Shown here piece after piece: positions 8,040-19,222 of a stretch of DNA of 64,000 nucleotides (its first letter is position 1; the number at the start of each line of letters is the position of its first letter). Location of the stretch: the NCBI RefSeq assembly GCF_003096555.1, contig NZ_QEKM01000001.1:2046001-2110000 (forward strand). Reading direction: 5' to 3'. This stretch comes from Simplicispira sp. 125. Its GTDB lineage: Bacteria; Pseudomonadota; Gammaproteobacteria; Burkholderiales; Burkholderiaceae_C. The notes beneath the pieces were generated by a model. It was not told where the DNA came from and made no database searches. It worked only from the letters and a program-made list of their open reading frames with translations. Made by a program: the position numbers and the translations under genes.

Positions 8040-8867
8040 ATGGATAGCATCGAGGCCCCTTCCAGTGCCATGCCCGATGTGGTGGACCAGGTGGCGCTGG
8101 CGCGCCTGTACGGCGAACCCCTGTTCGCCCTGCCCACCGACCTGTACATCCCGCCCGACGCGCTGGAGGTTTTTCTCGAAGCCTTCGAAGGGCCGCTGGA
8201 CCTGCTGCTCTACCTGATCCGCAAGCAGAACTTCAATATTCTCGACATCCCCATGGCCGGACTGACGCGCCAGTACCTGGTGTATGTGGACGAAATCCGC
8301 AACCGCAATCTGGAACTGGCGGCCGAGTACCTGCTGATGGCGGCCATGCTCATCGAGATCAAGTCGCGCATGCTGCTCCCGCCCAAGAAGCAAGCGGGCG
8401 CCGAAGAAGCCGAAGACCCGCGCGCCGAGCTGGTGCGCCGCCTGCTTGAATACGAGCAAATGAAAATGGCCGCCCAACAACTGGGCCAGCTGCCGCAGTA
8501 CGGACGCGATTTTCTCAAGGCCCAGGTCTACATTGAGCAAAGCCTGCAGCCGCGTTTCCCCGATGTGGACCTGGTCGATCTGCAGGACGCCTGGCGCGAC
8601 ATTCTCAAACGTGCCAAGCTGGTGCAGCACCACAAAATCACCCGCGAGGAACTGAGCGTGCGCGAGTACATGAGCCAGGTCCTCAAGGCATTGCAAGGGC
8701 GGCGCTTTGTCGAGTTCGAGCACCTGTTCGACCCCGCCAAGGGCAGTACCGTACTGGTAGTCACCTTCATTGCCCTGCTGGAACTGGCCAAGGAAACGCT
8801 GATCGAGATCACCCAGGCCGAGGCCTTTGCCCCCATTTACGTCAGACTGGCCTATACCCCCGTCTGA
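8040..8867 (+). CDS. scpA: Segregation and condensation protein A
   Basis: A 275-residue kleisin-type subunit that bridges SMC heads with ScpB to condense and segregate the chromosome. Seen: the family core FEGPLDLLLYLIRKQNFNI near residues 47-65, LAAEYLLMAAMLIEIKSRML near 85-105, and the C-terminal winged-helix region ending in a VTFIALLELAKETLIEITQ-like helix. The frame is open upstream, but ATG 8040 (MDSIEAPSS) follows the repeat and gives normal length with a short variable N-terminus; MPDVV 10 codons later is the alternative. smc and scpB are not in the window. Regulation not visible. Confidence 0.93.
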   Translation: MDSIEAPSSAMPDVVDQVALARLYGEPLFALPTDLYIPPDALEVFLEAFEGPLDLLLYLIRKQNFNILDIPMAGLTRQYLVYVDEIRNRNLELAAEYLLMAAMLIEIKSRMLLPPKKQAGAEEAEDPRAELVRRLLEYEQMKMAAQQLGQLPQYGRDFLKAQVYIEQSLQPRFPDVDLVDLQDAWRDILKRAKLVQHHKITREELSVREYMSQVLKALQGRRFVEFEHLFDPAKGSTVLVVTFIALLELAKETLIEITQAEAFAPIYVRLAYTPV

Positions 8868-8943
8868 TCCGATCCACGCCCGCATGGCAGCAGGCCACCA
8901 CGAAGGCCGGTGACGAGCGCCATGCACCAACCCACCACACACC

Positions 8944-10524
8944 ATGGCATCGCATGATTTTGACGTTCTGATTGTGGGCAGCGGCCTGGCCGGTCTGTCG
9001 GCTGCGCTGCACCTGGCGCCCACGCACCGCGTCGCGGTGATTACCAAACGAGAAATGCAGGATGGTTCGAGCGGCTGGGCGCAGGGCGGCATTGCCGCCG
9101 TGCTGGCCAACGACGACACTTTCGAGGCCCACATCCAGGACACCCTGGTCGCAGGCGCCGGGCTGTGCGACCTGGCCACCACGCGCTTTGTGGTGGAGAA
9201 CGCCCCCGAGGCCATCGGCTGGCTGCGCCAGCTCGGCGTGCCCTTTACGCAGGAGGGCGAGCAACTGCACCTCACGCGCGAAGGCGGCCACAGTGCACGC
9301 CGCATTGCCCACGTGACCGACGCCACGGGCGCTGCTGTGCAAAAAACGCTGATCGACGTGGTGCGCACCACGCCTGGCATCACGCTGTTCGAGCACCACA
9401 CACTGGTCGACGTGATCACCAGCCGCAAGCTGGGCCTGGCCGGCCAGCGCTGCCTGGGCCTGTATGCGCTGGACAAGGCCACCGACGAAGTCGTGACCTT
9501 CCGCGCACCACAAACCATTCTGGCCACGGGCGGCGCGGGCAAGGTGTACCTCTACACCACCAACCCCGACACCGCCACCGGCGACGGCATAGCGGCGGCC
9601 TGGCGCGCCGGTTGCCGCGTGGGCAACATGGAGTTCATCCAGTTCCACCCCACGGGGCTGTACCACCCGCACGCCAAGTCCTTCCTCATCAGCGAGGCCG
9701 TGCGCGGTGAAGGCGGGCGCTTGCTGCTGCCCGATGGCACGCGCTTCATGCCCGAACATGACCCCCGCGCCGAACTGGCCCCGCGCGACGTGGTGGCGCG
9801 CGCTATCGACTACGAGATGAAAAAACACGGTCTGGATTGCGTGCACCTGGATATCTCGCACCAGAGCCCGGAGTTCCTGAAGGAACATTTCCCCAACATC
9901 CTGGCGCACTGCGCCGATCTGGGCATCGACATCACCCAAGAACCGATTCCCGTGGTGCCCACGGCCCACTTCACCTGCGGCGGTGTGCTAACGGATCTTT
10001 CGGGCCGCACCGACCTGCCCGGTCTGTACGCCGTGGGCGAGGTGGCCTGCACCGGCCTGCACGGCGCCAACCGCCTGGCCAGCAATTCGCTGCTCGAATG
10101 CATGGTGTTCGCCCGTGCGGCGGCGCAGACCATCGCGGCCGCGCCGCGTGTACAGATTCCGGCATTGCCCCGCTGGGACGACAGCCGCGTCACCGACGCC
10201 GACGAGTCGGTGGTGATTTCGCACAACTGGGACGAGCTGCGCCGCTTCATGTGGGACTACGTGGGCATCGTGCGTACCAACAAGCGCCTGGAGCGCGCCG
10301 CGCACCGCATCTCGCTGCTCTGGGCCGAGATCGATGAGTTTTACGCCCACTTCCATATCACGCGCGACCTGCTGGAGCTGCGCAACCTGGTGCAGGTGGC
10401 CGAACTCATCGTACGATCAGCCCAGCTGCGGCGCGAAAGCCGGGGCCTGCACTACAGCCGCGACTACCCGCAGTTGGCCGCGCCCGCCGCGCCCACCATC
10501 CTCGTTCCCCCCGTCACCCATTGA
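8944..10524 (+). CDS. nadB: L-aspartate oxidase
   Basis: A 526-residue FAD enzyme that oxidises L-aspartate to iminoaspartate, the first step of de novo NAD synthesis; the product passes to NadA. Seen: FAD motif VGSGLAGLSAAL at residues 10-21, the flavoprotein segment QGGIAAVLANDDTFEAH, the active-site HPTGL region near 235, the catalytic Arg region AVRGEGGRL near 257, and the C-terminal FAD contact GLYAVGEVACTGLHGANRL. It is followed after ~117 bases by panD, which also uses L-aspartate. nadA and nadC lie 4-6 kb downstream on the other strand, so the pathway is split between two units. Confidence 0.95.
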   Translation: MASHDFDVLIVGSGLAGLSAALHLAPTHRVAVITKREMQDGSSGWAQGGIAAVLANDDTFEAHIQDTLVAGAGLCDLATTRFVVENAPEAIGWLRQLGVPFTQEGEQLHLTREGGHSARRIAHVTDATGAAVQKTLIDVVRTTPGITLFEHHTLVDVITSRKLGLAGQRCLGLYALDKATDEVVTFRAPQTILATGGAGKVYLYTTNPDTATGDGIAAAWRAGCRVGNMEFIQFHPTGLYHPHAKSFLISEAVRGEGGRLLLPDGTRFMPEHDPRAELAPRDVVARAIDYEMKKHGLDCVHLDISHQSPEFLKEHFPNILAHCADLGIDITQEPIPVVPTAHFTCGGVLTDLSGRTDLPGLYAVGEVACTGLHGANRLASNSLLECMVFARAAAQTIAAAPRVQIPALPRWDDSRVTDADESVVISHNWDELRRFMWDYVGIVRTNKRLERAAHRISLLWAEIDEFYAHFHITRDLLELRNLVQVAELIVRSAQLRRESRGLHYSRDYPQLAAPAAPTILVPPVTH

Positions 10525-10641
10525 TTCCATTTCTCAACCATCCGTGTCGTTGTTGCTTTGCCTTGCCACAGCACTGATCGTAGGTTTCGCGCCTAGACAC
10601 GAATGATTTGGAAACAGAATAAGACCCCCCTGGAAACCGCC

Positions 10642-11022
10642 ATGTACCGCACCCTGCTCAAATCCAAGATCCACCGCGCCACCGCCACGCACTGCGAACT
10701 GCACTACGAAGGCTCCTGCGCCATCGACGAAGACCTGCTCGAAGCCGCCAACATGGTGGAGAACGAGCAAGTGCATATCTGGAACATCAACAACGGCGAA
10801 CGCTTCATCACCTACGCCATCAAGGGCGAGCGCGGCAGCGGCATGATTTCGGTCAACGGCTCGGCGGCACGCCGCGCCAGCGTGGGCGACCTGCTCATCA
10901 TTGCCGCCTTTGCCCAGATTCCCGAAGACAAGGTCGCCACGCACCGCCCACAGCTGGTGTTCGTAGACGCGAACAACCGCCAGACCGAACTGCGCGACCA
11001 CGTTCCAACCCAGCCGCTGTAA
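10642..11022 (+). CDS. panD: Aspartate 1-decarboxylase
   Basis: A 126-residue proenzyme that decarboxylates L-aspartate to beta-alanine for pantothenate and CoA. Seen: the N-terminal signature [14 protein letters not shown] and the self-cleavage site Gly24-Ser25 (HYEGSCAID). Ser25 becomes the pyruvoyl group after cleavage. The catalytic Tyr58-containing [15 protein letters not shown] and NGSAARRA follow. ATG 10642 gives the canonical N-terminus although the frame is open 39 bases further up. panB and panC are about 6 kb downstream as a separate unit. A repeat copy separates this gene from the convergent pabBC. Confidence 0.95.
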   Translation: MYRTLLKSKIHRATATHCELHYEGSCAIDEDLLEAANMVENEQVHIWNINNGERFITYAIKGERGSGMISVNGSAARRASVGDLLIIAAFAQIPEDKVATHRPQLVFVDANNRQTELRDHVPTQPL

Positions 11023-11033
11023 ATAGAAAAATC

Positions 11034-11082
11034 AAAAACAATAGCTACGAGCGCTTGCCTATCTAGCGCTTGAGGCTATTTT
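11034..11082 (-). repeat. Palindromic repeat copy 5 (reverse orientation)
   Basis: Read on the minus strand it gives AAAATAGCCTCAAGCGCT, AGATAGGC, AAGCGCTCGTAGCTATT. It fills the gap between the convergent panD and pabBC stop codons, where a hairpin could act as a bidirectional terminator. Confidence 0.8.
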
Positions 11083-11088
11083 CGCGAC

Positions 11089-12867
11089 TTATCCGACCGT
11101 AGCCGCCAGCCAGCCACGCAGACTGTTCACAAAGGCCCAGGCCTCGACACGGTGTACATCCTCCAGGCGTACCACGGCCTCCTGCACGCGCCCCTCGCGC
11201 AGCGCCACGGCGCGGCCCACGCCTGGCAGCAGGCCGCACGAAAGCGGTGGTGTGACCCAGCGGCCGTCCAGCAGCATGGCAATGTTGCCGAAGCTGCCCT
11301 CGGTGATCTCGCCCGCCTCGTTCCACAAAACGGTATCAAACACCCCCGTCTCGGTGGGGGCAAACGCCGCGTAGTGCGCGCGGCGTGTGGTCTTGAACCG
11401 GACAAATTCGCTGTGCGCCTCCGTCAAAGGACTGCGGGCCAGTTGCAGGCGCACGGGCTGTGGTGTGGGTTGCAGTGCAAACGCCTCGGCACGGGGCTGC
11501 CCTGCAGCACCCAGCAGCAGGCGCACGCGCCACAGGCCTTGCGAATGCCCGTCAGCCAGCGCCTGCAGGCACTGGTGCACGGCACCAGCGTTCCAGGGGA
11601 TGCTGAAATGCGCGGCGGCCTGCTGCAGGCGGGCCAGGTGGTCGGCAACGTGGCGCAACCGGCCCTCTTCCAGCGCCAGGGTTTCCAGCAGATCGAACGG
11701 CATGCTGGCCCGCTCCACAAAGGCGCGTTTGTGGCGCCACTCGTTCCATTCAGCATCCGCCACGGCATCCGCCGTGATGCCGCTGCCGATGCCGCAGCGC
11801 GCCAGGTCGCCTTGCAGCACCACAGTGCGGATGGGGACATTGAAGGTCGCCCGGATACCGCTCTGCTCCCCTGGACGCACCACCCCTACCGCCCCGCAGT
11901 ACACGCCGCGCGGCGCGGGCTCGAGCGCGTGGATCATCTGCATGGCGCGCACTTTGGGCGCGCCGGTGACGGAGCCGCAGGGGAACAGCGCCGCAAACAC
12001 ATCGGTCAGCGTGGTGCCAGGCCGCGTGCGTGCCCGCACGTCAGACGTCATTTGCCACACCGTGGGCAGCGCCTGCGTGGCAAACAGCGCGGGCACCTGC
12101 ACGCTGTGCGGCAGGGCAATGCGCGAGAGGTCGTTGCGCAGCAGATCCACGATCATCACGTTCTCGGCACGCTCCTTGGGGGCCGTGCGCAGGTGGGCGG
12201 CCTGGGCGGCATCTTCCTCGGGCGTGGCGCCGCGCGCGGCTGTGCCCTTCATGGGGCGGGCCAGAATATCGCCGCCGCCAGGCGCGTCCTGCCAGTCAAA
12301 AAACAGTTCGGGCGAAACGGAGAGCACCTGCTCGCCCCCCGCATCGATGTGCGCCGCATAGCCGCCGGGCTGGGCGCGCTGCAGTGCGGCAAACAGCGCC
12401 GCCGCACTGCCCTGCAGCGCACCTGTGAGGGGTGCGGTGTAGTTGACCTGGTACAGCTCGCCCGCACCAATGGCCTGCTGGATGCGGCCCAGCGCAGTAT
12501 CGAAAGCGCCGCGCTCCAGGCCGCTATGCCACTCCACACGGGCCGCTTCCTGCGCCGCCTCGGCAGGCCAGGGCTGGGGGGCATCGTGCACGGCAAACCA
12601 GGCCAGCGGGCCGTCGGCGGCGTGGGTTTGCAGCGCGGCATCGAAGGCAGGCGCCGCCTCATAGCGCACATAGCCCACGCACCAGTGGCCGCGCTGCGCT
12701 GCGGCATGCACGGCATCGAGCACGGCGCACACCTCACCCACCTGCTGCGCCACCAGCACCTGGCGCGGCGCGCCAAAGGCGCAGCGCAGGCGCGGGGCGG
12801 CGGCATCCAGCGGCTGGGCGAAGTCGATGCGGGCCGTCTCGGCCTCTGGCGGGGAAACGCGCGTCAC
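11089..12867 (-). CDS. pabB: Aminodeoxychorismate synthase component I fused to aminodeoxychorismate lyase
   Basis: A ~592-residue two-domain protein for p-aminobenzoate in folate synthesis. Residues ~1-370 are a chorismate-binding synthase (PabB) domain with VNYTAPLTG, SPELFFDW, ARPMKGTAARG, AENVMIVDLLRNDL and CGSVTGAPKVRAM. Residues ~390-592 are a class IV aminotransferase-fold lyase (PabC) with FDLLETLALEEGRL, RFKTTRRAHYAAF and EITEGSFGNIAMLLDG. I chose GTG 12867, which overlaps the upstream SWIM gene stop as GTGA, implying translational coupling; an in-frame start at 12927 would lie deep inside that gene. The PabA glutaminase is not in the window. The fusion is well known in bacteria. Confidence 0.9.
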   Translation of the reverse strand: MTRVSPPEAETARIDFAQPLDAAAPRLRCAFGAPRQVLVAQQVGEVCAVLDAVHAAAQRGHWCVGYVRYEAAPAFDAALQTHAADGPLAWFAVHDAPQPWPAEAAQEAARVEWHSGLERGAFDTALGRIQQAIGAGELYQVNYTAPLTGALQGSAAALFAALQRAQPGGYAAHIDAGGEQVLSVSPELFFDWQDAPGGGDILARPMKGTAARGATPEEDAAQAAHLRTAPKERAENVMIVDLLRNDLSRIALPHSVQVPALFATQALPTVWQMTSDVRARTRPGTTLTDVFAALFPCGSVTGAPKVRAMQMIHALEPAPRGVYCGAVGVVRPGEQSGIRATFNVPIRTVVLQGDLARCGIGSGITADAVADAEWNEWRHKRAFVERASMPFDLLETLALEEGRLRHVADHLARLQQAAAHFSIPWNAGAVHQCLQALADGHSQGLWRVRLLLGAAGQPRAEAFALQPTPQPVRLQLARSPLTEAHSEFVRFKTTRRAHYAAFAPTETGVFDTVLWNEAGEITEGSFGNIAMLLDGRWVTPPLSCGLLPGVGRAVALREGRVQEAVVRLEDVHRVEAWAFVNSLRGWLAATVG

Positions 12868-14687
12868 GGCAGGCCGGCAATGAAATTGCGTTTGGGTTTG
12901 TACCGAACGCGCAGGTCGGCCAGCCACGGCGCCTGCTGTGCCAGGGGCATGCGCGCGAGGATGTCACGCACCAGCGCCAGCGGCGTGGCATAGGGCGACG
13001 ACGCACGGGCCATGGCGGCATCAAACACGCGCTGCAGCAGTTGCACGGCATCCGCACCGTTCTCAGCGGGCAACTGCCGGGCCAGCGCTTCGAGCGTGTC
13101 GAGACGGCAGCCGTTGCCGGGTTGACGCACCAGCGCCAGGGCCTGCTGCGGCTCGGCGTCCGCCAGGTGCCAGGACACGCGCACGTCGATGCTGCGCAAT
13201 GCGGGATCACCTGCATGCACTCGGGTGCGCTTGCGTGCAGCGTCCAGTTCTGCCTGTTCGCGCTGCTCGGCCCAGGCGAACAGTTCGGCCCGGTAGCGCG
13301 CACGGTCATACCCGGCACGCTCTGCAGCCTTCAGCACCGCCCGGTAAGTGGAGACATCTGGGCGGGCTTGCAGGCGGCGGCGCCAGAGGGCCAGTGCCTC
13401 TTCGTCCCAGCCGTCGCGCTCGTAGCAGCGCAGCAGGTCGTCTTCGCAGCGCCAGTCCCCAGGGTGCTGCCGGACCCCGGCCTCCGCCCATTGCAGGGCC
13501 TCGCGAAACCAGCCCTGCTCCTCGCACAAGGCCACCAGGGCGCAGTACTCAAACGCTTCCTGCGCGCTGTCGGCCATGGCATCGCGCAGGGCCAGCGGGT
13601 CGCCCTGCAAAGCCAGGCTGTCCAGGTAGCGGCGGCGCAACTGGCTGCGCTGGTGGTCATATCCCCGAACGGCGCGCGCTGGCAGGCCCGGTGTGGCGTT
13701 CGCAGGATGGAGGCGTTGCCAGTCTTGCCAATCGGCTCGGGCCTGCGCGGCATAGCGCGCCAATACGGCCGGACCCGCGGCAGCAAGGATGGATTTTTCG
13801 TCCCACAGGCCCCAGGGGTCGGCCTGCATCAGCGCAAACCAGCGCTCCACCCAGGAGGCTGGTGGCGGGGATGCGCGCAGGGCTTCGGTCAGCAGGTCCA
13901 TCACATCCTGCACCAGCCCGCCGATTTCGCCGCCCGAGTCATCGGCGTGTTCCGCCACCTTGTAGATACAGCGCAGCGCGTGCTCGCACAACTCGCGTAG
14001 CCGCGCGGGGTCGCGCTCCCGCCAGGGCTGCAGCATAGGCAGTACCTTGGCGGCGCGGTGCGCGTAGGCACCGGATTCGCGCCAGTCAAGGAAACCGCTG
14101 CGATCGCGCAGCAGCGCGGCAATGGCACTGCGCAGCGCCTTGGGGTCGCCTGCGGCGCTGTGCTCGGCGGACCAGGCCTTGAGCTCGGCCATCAGGTCGC
14201 GGTCGTTCTCGGCCCAGTCCCACAGCCGCTCGGCCAGGGCGTCGGCGCTTTGGCTCTGCACAAACTGGCGCAAGGCTTGCAGGTTGCTGGCCTGGGTGCG
14301 TGCGCGCTTGGCTGCCGCAGCCACTTTTTTGACCGCCTGGGGGTCGTGCACGGGAGCTGCGCCGCCCAGTTCGCCGCGCCAGGCCTGGCATACCGCTACC
14401 AGGTGCTTGCAAAAGTTGCCGTCCTGCGCGTGCGGGCAGTCGCACTCGCCATCGAGTTCGTCGTCAGCGTCAATGCAGACCCGCACCTGGTAGGCCTGCG
14501 TGCCTTGCACCAGGGCCTGCACGGCCGCCTGTTCGCCCGGCTCCAGCGCGGGGGTCTGTAGTGACTCGATGGCGCCGCTGCTGGCGTAGGTCTGACCCCG
14601 CGCAAACACCGCTGGGCCGCTCAGGCGCAGCAGCGCGTCATCAGACAGCAGGGGGAGCCACTGCGGCGAAAGGCGTGGAGAGGCCAC
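12864..14687 (-). CDS. SWIM zinc-finger protein
   Basis: A 607-residue protein whose N-terminal ~100 residues hold a SWIM finger, ECDCPHAQDGNFCKHLVA (CxCx7CxH near residues 80-95), a zinc module that binds DNA or protein. The remainder is helical and repeat-like, rich in Trp, Arg and Ala (for example LQWAEAGVRQHPGDWRCEDD), resembling tetratricopeptide-type solenoids. Function is unknown; bacterial SWIM proteins are often paired with SWI2/SNF2 helicases or MoxR-type genes, neither of which is here. Start is GTG 14687 with AAAAGGA 8 bases before it. The stop overlaps the pabBC start, an odd coupling with folate synthesis. Confidence 0.82.
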   Translation of the reverse strand: MASPRLSPQWLPLLSDDALLRLSGPAVFARGQTYASSGAIESLQTPALEPGEQAAVQALVQGTQAYQVRVCIDADDELDGECDCPHAQDGNFCKHLVAVCQAWRGELGGAAPVHDPQAVKKVAAAAKRARTQASNLQALRQFVQSQSADALAERLWDWAENDRDLMAELKAWSAEHSAAGDPKALRSAIAALLRDRSGFLDWRESGAYAHRAAKVLPMLQPWRERDPARLRELCEHALRCIYKVAEHADDSGGEIGGLVQDVMDLLTEALRASPPPASWVERWFALMQADPWGLWDEKSILAAAGPAVLARYAAQARADWQDWQRLHPANATPGLPARAVRGYDHQRSQLRRRYLDSLALQGDPLALRDAMADSAQEAFEYCALVALCEEQGWFREALQWAEAGVRQHPGDWRCEDDLLRCYERDGWDEEALALWRRRLQARPDVSTYRAVLKAAERAGYDRARYRAELFAWAEQREQAELDAARKRTRVHAGDPALRSIDVRVSWHLADAEPQQALALVRQPGNGCRLDTLEALARQLPAENGADAVQLLQRVFDAAMARASSPYATPLALVRDILARMPLAQQAPWLADLRVRYKPKRNFIAGLP

Positions 14688-14703
14688 GGCAGATATCCTT
14701 TTA

Positions 14704-14759
14704 TAAAAAATAGCCTCTAACGCTTATGCAGCAAGCGCTGACAGCTACCAATACGATAG
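14704..14759 (+). repeat. Palindromic repeat copy 6
   Basis: AAAAAATAGCCTCTAACGCTT, ATGCAGC, AAGCGCTGACAGCTACC, with tail ATACGATAGCAATC. It sits between the nadA stop codon (14766-14768) and the SWIM gene start. Like copies 8 and 12, it ends a few bases from the stop of a minus-strand gene. Confidence 0.85.
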
Positions 14760-14765
14760 CAATCT

Positions 14766-15884
14766 CTACGCCGCACCCATATTCGGCACCAGCCCTGCCA
14801 CAGGCTGCCCCTTCTTCAGCGCGGCGGTAAAGGCCAGCATGCGGTCAATGGGCAGGCGCGCGCGCGGGATGATGGCGGGGTCTACGTGGATGGCGTTGCT
14901 GCCCGTCTCCAGCACCTGGGCCACGCCGGCCAGGCCGTTCATCGCCATCCACGGACAGTGGGCGCAGCTTTTGCAGGTGGCGCTGTTGCCGGCGGTGGGG
15001 GCCTCGTAGAACCGCTTGCCGGGGTTGAGCGTGCGCAGCTTGTGCATCATGCCGCCGTCGGTGGCGACGATGAACTCGGTGGCGTCCATCGTCTGCGCGG
15101 CCTTGAGAATGGCCGAGGTGGAACCCACGGCGTCGGCCAGGGCAATCACATCCGCGGGCGATTCGGGGTGCACCAGCACCTTGGCGCCGGGGTGCTCCTT
15201 TTTGAGCGCTTCAAGCTCAAAGGCCTTGAACTCGTCGTGCACGATGCAGGCGCCATTCCACATCACCATGTCGGCGCCGGTTTCGCGCTGGATGTAGGCG
15301 CCCAGGTGGCGGTCGGGCGCCCAGAGGATTTTTTGCCCGGCGTCTTTCAGGGCACGCACGATGTCGAGCGCACAGCTGGATGTGACCAGCCAATCGGCCC
15401 GCGCCTTCACCGCCGCGCTGGTGTTGGCGTACACCACCACGGTGCGGTCCGGGTGCTGATCGCAAAACGCGCTGAACTCCTCGATGGGGCAGCCCAGGTC
15501 GAGCGAGCAGGTGGCGTCCAGGTCGGGCATGAGAATGGTTTTTTCGGGCGAGAGGATCTTCGCCGTCTCGCCCATGAAACGCACGCCCGAGACCACCAGG
15601 CTCGTGGCCGCATGGTCGCGGCCAAAGCGGGCCATCTCCAGCGAGTCGCTGACGATGCCGCCGGTTTCCTCGGCCAGATCCTGCAGGTCGGGGTGCACGT
15701 AGTAGTGCGACACCATGACCGCGTTCTTTTCCTTGAGCAGGCGGCGGATCTTGTCCTTGGTGGCCGCGCGCTCGTCCTGCGTCAGCTCGGCGGGCACGCG
15801 CGCCCAGGCGTGCTTGGTGGCGCACACCCCGCCGCCTTCGGGCTGCTCGTAATCGACTTCCTTGAGGATGATGGTGGTGTTCAT
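14766..15884 (-). CDS. nadA: Quinolinate synthase
   Basis: A 372-residue enzyme that condenses iminoaspartate with dihydroxyacetone phosphate to quinolinate, the second step of NAD synthesis. It carries an oxygen-sensitive [4Fe-4S] cluster. Expected cluster Cys residues are visible: Cys126 ([10 protein letters not shown]), Cys212 (WNGACIVHD) and Cys309 in the CxxCxxC run [10 protein letters not shown] (303-309). Other signatures are [15 protein letters not shown] and [17 protein letters not shown]. Its start overlaps the nadC stop (ATGA), so nadC and nadA are co-translated. NadB, its substrate supplier, is encoded 4 kb away on the opposite strand. Confidence 0.96.
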   Translation of the reverse strand: MNTTIILKEVDYEQPEGGGVCATKHAWARVPAELTQDERAATKDKIRRLLKEKNAVMVSHYYVHPDLQDLAEETGGIVSDSLEMARFGRDHAATSLVVSGVRFMGETAKILSPEKTILMPDLDATCSLDLGCPIEEFSAFCDQHPDRTVVVYANTSAAVKARADWLVTSSCALDIVRALKDAGQKILWAPDRHLGAYIQRETGADMVMWNGACIVHDEFKAFELEALKKEHPGAKVLVHPESPADVIALADAVGSTSAILKAAQTMDATEFIVATDGGMMHKLRTLNPGKRFYEAPTAGNSATCKSCAHCPWMAMNGLAGVAQVLETGSNAIHVDPAIIPRARLPIDRMLAFTAALKKGQPVAGLVPNMGAA

Positions 15885-16747
15885 GGCAACTCCTGCAGGC
15901 GCATGGAAAAGTCCGTGGCCGTCACGTCCTTGGTCAGCGCCCCGATGGAGATGCGGTCCACGCCGGTTTCTGCAAGAGCGCGCAGGCCATCGAGCGTGAC
16001 ACCACCCGAGATTTCGAGGATGGCGCGGCCCGCATTGAGGCGCACCGCCTCGTGCAGCGTGGCCACATCCATGTTGTCGAGCAGCACCATTTTTGCGCCT
16101 GCCTCCAGGGCCTCGGCCAGCTGCGCCAGGGTTTCCACCTCGATCTCGATGAACTGGGCCTGGGCGGCCACCTTCTCGGTGGCGCGCAGCACAGCCGTCA
16201 CCCCCCCGGCGGCGGCGATGTGGTTTTCCTTGATGAGCACGGCGTCAAACAGGCCAATGCGGTGGTTGGTACCGCCGCCCATGCGCACGGCGTATTTTTG
16301 CGCCATGCGCAGGCCGGGCAGGGTTTTGCGCGTGTCCACGATATGGGCCTTGGTGCCAGCGACGGCATCCACATAGGTGCGGGTCTTGGTGGCCACGGCC
16401 GAGAGCATCTGCAAAAAGTTGAGCGCGGTGCGTTCGGCGCTGAGCAGGGCGCGGGCGCTGCCCTCTACCTCCAGCACCACCTGGTCCGCCGTGCAGCGCT
16501 GGCCCTCCTGCACATGCCATGTGATGCGTGCAGTGGGGTCGAGCGCGCGCACCGCCGCCGTGGCCCAGGGGCCGCCGCAGATGACAGCGCTCTCGCGTGC
16601 CAGCACGCGGGCGCGGGCGCGGCGCGTGGGGTCAATCAGGCCAGCGGTCAGGTCGCCGCTGCCCAGGTCTTCCTGCAGGGCGCGGGCGACATCCAGCAGC
16701 ACCAGGGAGAGCATCGAGGGGTCGGTGGGGTCAGCAAAAAAGGTCAT
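15881..16747 (-). CDS. nadC: Nicotinate-nucleotide pyrophosphorylase (quinolinate phosphoribosyltransferase)
   Basis: A 288-residue enzyme that joins quinolinate and PRPP to make nicotinate mononucleotide, with CO2 release. Seen: [12 protein letters not shown] near the N-terminus, [18 protein letters not shown], the substrate-binding [36 protein letters not shown] and the C-terminal [11 protein letters not shown] phosphate loop. Start is ATG 16747; the frame is open three codons further through a TTG. It is divergent from panB, with ~64 bases between starts, so the NAD and pantothenate operons share a control region. It overlaps nadA by 4 bases. Confidence 0.96.
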   Translation of the reverse strand: MTFFADPTDPSMLSLVLLDVARALQEDLGSGDLTAGLIDPTRRARARVLARESAVICGGPWATAAVRALDPTARITWHVQEGQRCTADQVVLEVEGSARALLSAERTALNFLQMLSAVATKTRTYVDAVAGTKAHIVDTRKTLPGLRMAQKYAVRMGGGTNHRIGLFDAVLIKENHIAAAGGVTAVLRATEKVAAQAQFIEIEVETLAQLAEALEAGAKMVLLDNMDVATLHEAVRLNAGRAILEISGGVTLDGLRALAETGVDRISIGALTKDVTATDFSMRLQELP

Positions 16748-16811
16748 GGGGTGCAAGCATAGCGGCTTCGACTAGACTCCCCGCTCCCATGGACTTTGAG
16801 AAGACGGCACC

Positions 16812-18580
<1,769 letters not shown>

Positions 18581-18598
18581 CCCCTGGTCGCCGCCACC

Positions 18599-19204
18599 AT
18601 GGACGTTCTCTTTCTGGCCACCCTCATCGCCACTGGCGTCTTCGTGCTGAATGCAAAACAGCAGCGCGAGCGCGTCGCGCTGCTGGCCAGCTATCTGGGC
18701 AACTACCAGATCGAGAAGCTCATGGAAAACCTCACCGAAGGCTATCTGCGCGCCCTGGGCGAGAGCGACACAGAACGGCGCGAACAGGTATGGAGCCTGC
18801 TGCGCACCACAGAACTGCAGCTCAGCGAGCAATTCACCCGCTTTACCGCCGATTTCACCCGTGTGGAACCGCTCCAGACCCGCATCAGCACCCTGCCCCT
18901 GGCGTTGCCCTATGCCGACCGGTGGCTGCCCAGTGCCAGCATCGACATGCGCCAGGCGCTGGCCATCCACGCGCAAGGCATCGAGCGCGCCGTGCGCAAC
19001 GAAGCCGGTCTTTCGCTGCGCGACAAGGCTTACACGCTGTCGGCCGAGCTTTTCCTCATGCAGCACACCTGCCACTGGTTCTGTAAATCCCGGGCCATTG
19101 CCTCGGCCCGCCTCATGGCCCGCCACAAAACCCCCCATGCGCAGGTGCTGGCCAGCGTCACGCCCGCCACGCGCACTGCCTACCTCGCCCTGCTGGGCGG
19201 CTGA
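18599..19204 (+). CDS. Conserved hypothetical protein with N-terminal membrane segment
   Basis: A 201-residue protein I cannot assign. The first ~18 residues (MDVLFLATLIATGVFVLN) form a single hydrophobic helix, probably an uncleaved anchor. The rest is soluble and helical with many charged residues, and residues 60-150 could form a helical bundle (TELQLSEQFTRFTADFTRV; LAIHAQGIERAVRNEAG). No catalytic motif seen. It starts 18 bases after panC and is followed 18 bases later by the pseudouridine synthase, so it is probably read through from panBC. It may be a lineage-specific membrane-anchored protein; no function is proposed. Confidence 0.7.
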   Translation: MDVLFLATLIATGVFVLNAKQQRERVALLASYLGNYQIEKLMENLTEGYLRALGESDTERREQVWSLLRTTELQLSEQFTRFTADFTRVEPLQTRISTLPLALPYADRWLPSASIDMRQALAIHAQGIERAVRNEAGLSLRDKAYTLSAELFLMQHTCHWFCKSRAIASARLMARHKTPHAQVLASVTPATRTAYLALLGG

Positions 19205-19222
19205 ACCGGCCCCGGACGCCCC

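Noticed and set aside
11152..12993. A 613-codon plus-strand frame opposite pabBC
   Set aside because: Low-complexity Gly/His/Arg/Ala composition, no motif, fully antisense to a well-supported fusion gene.
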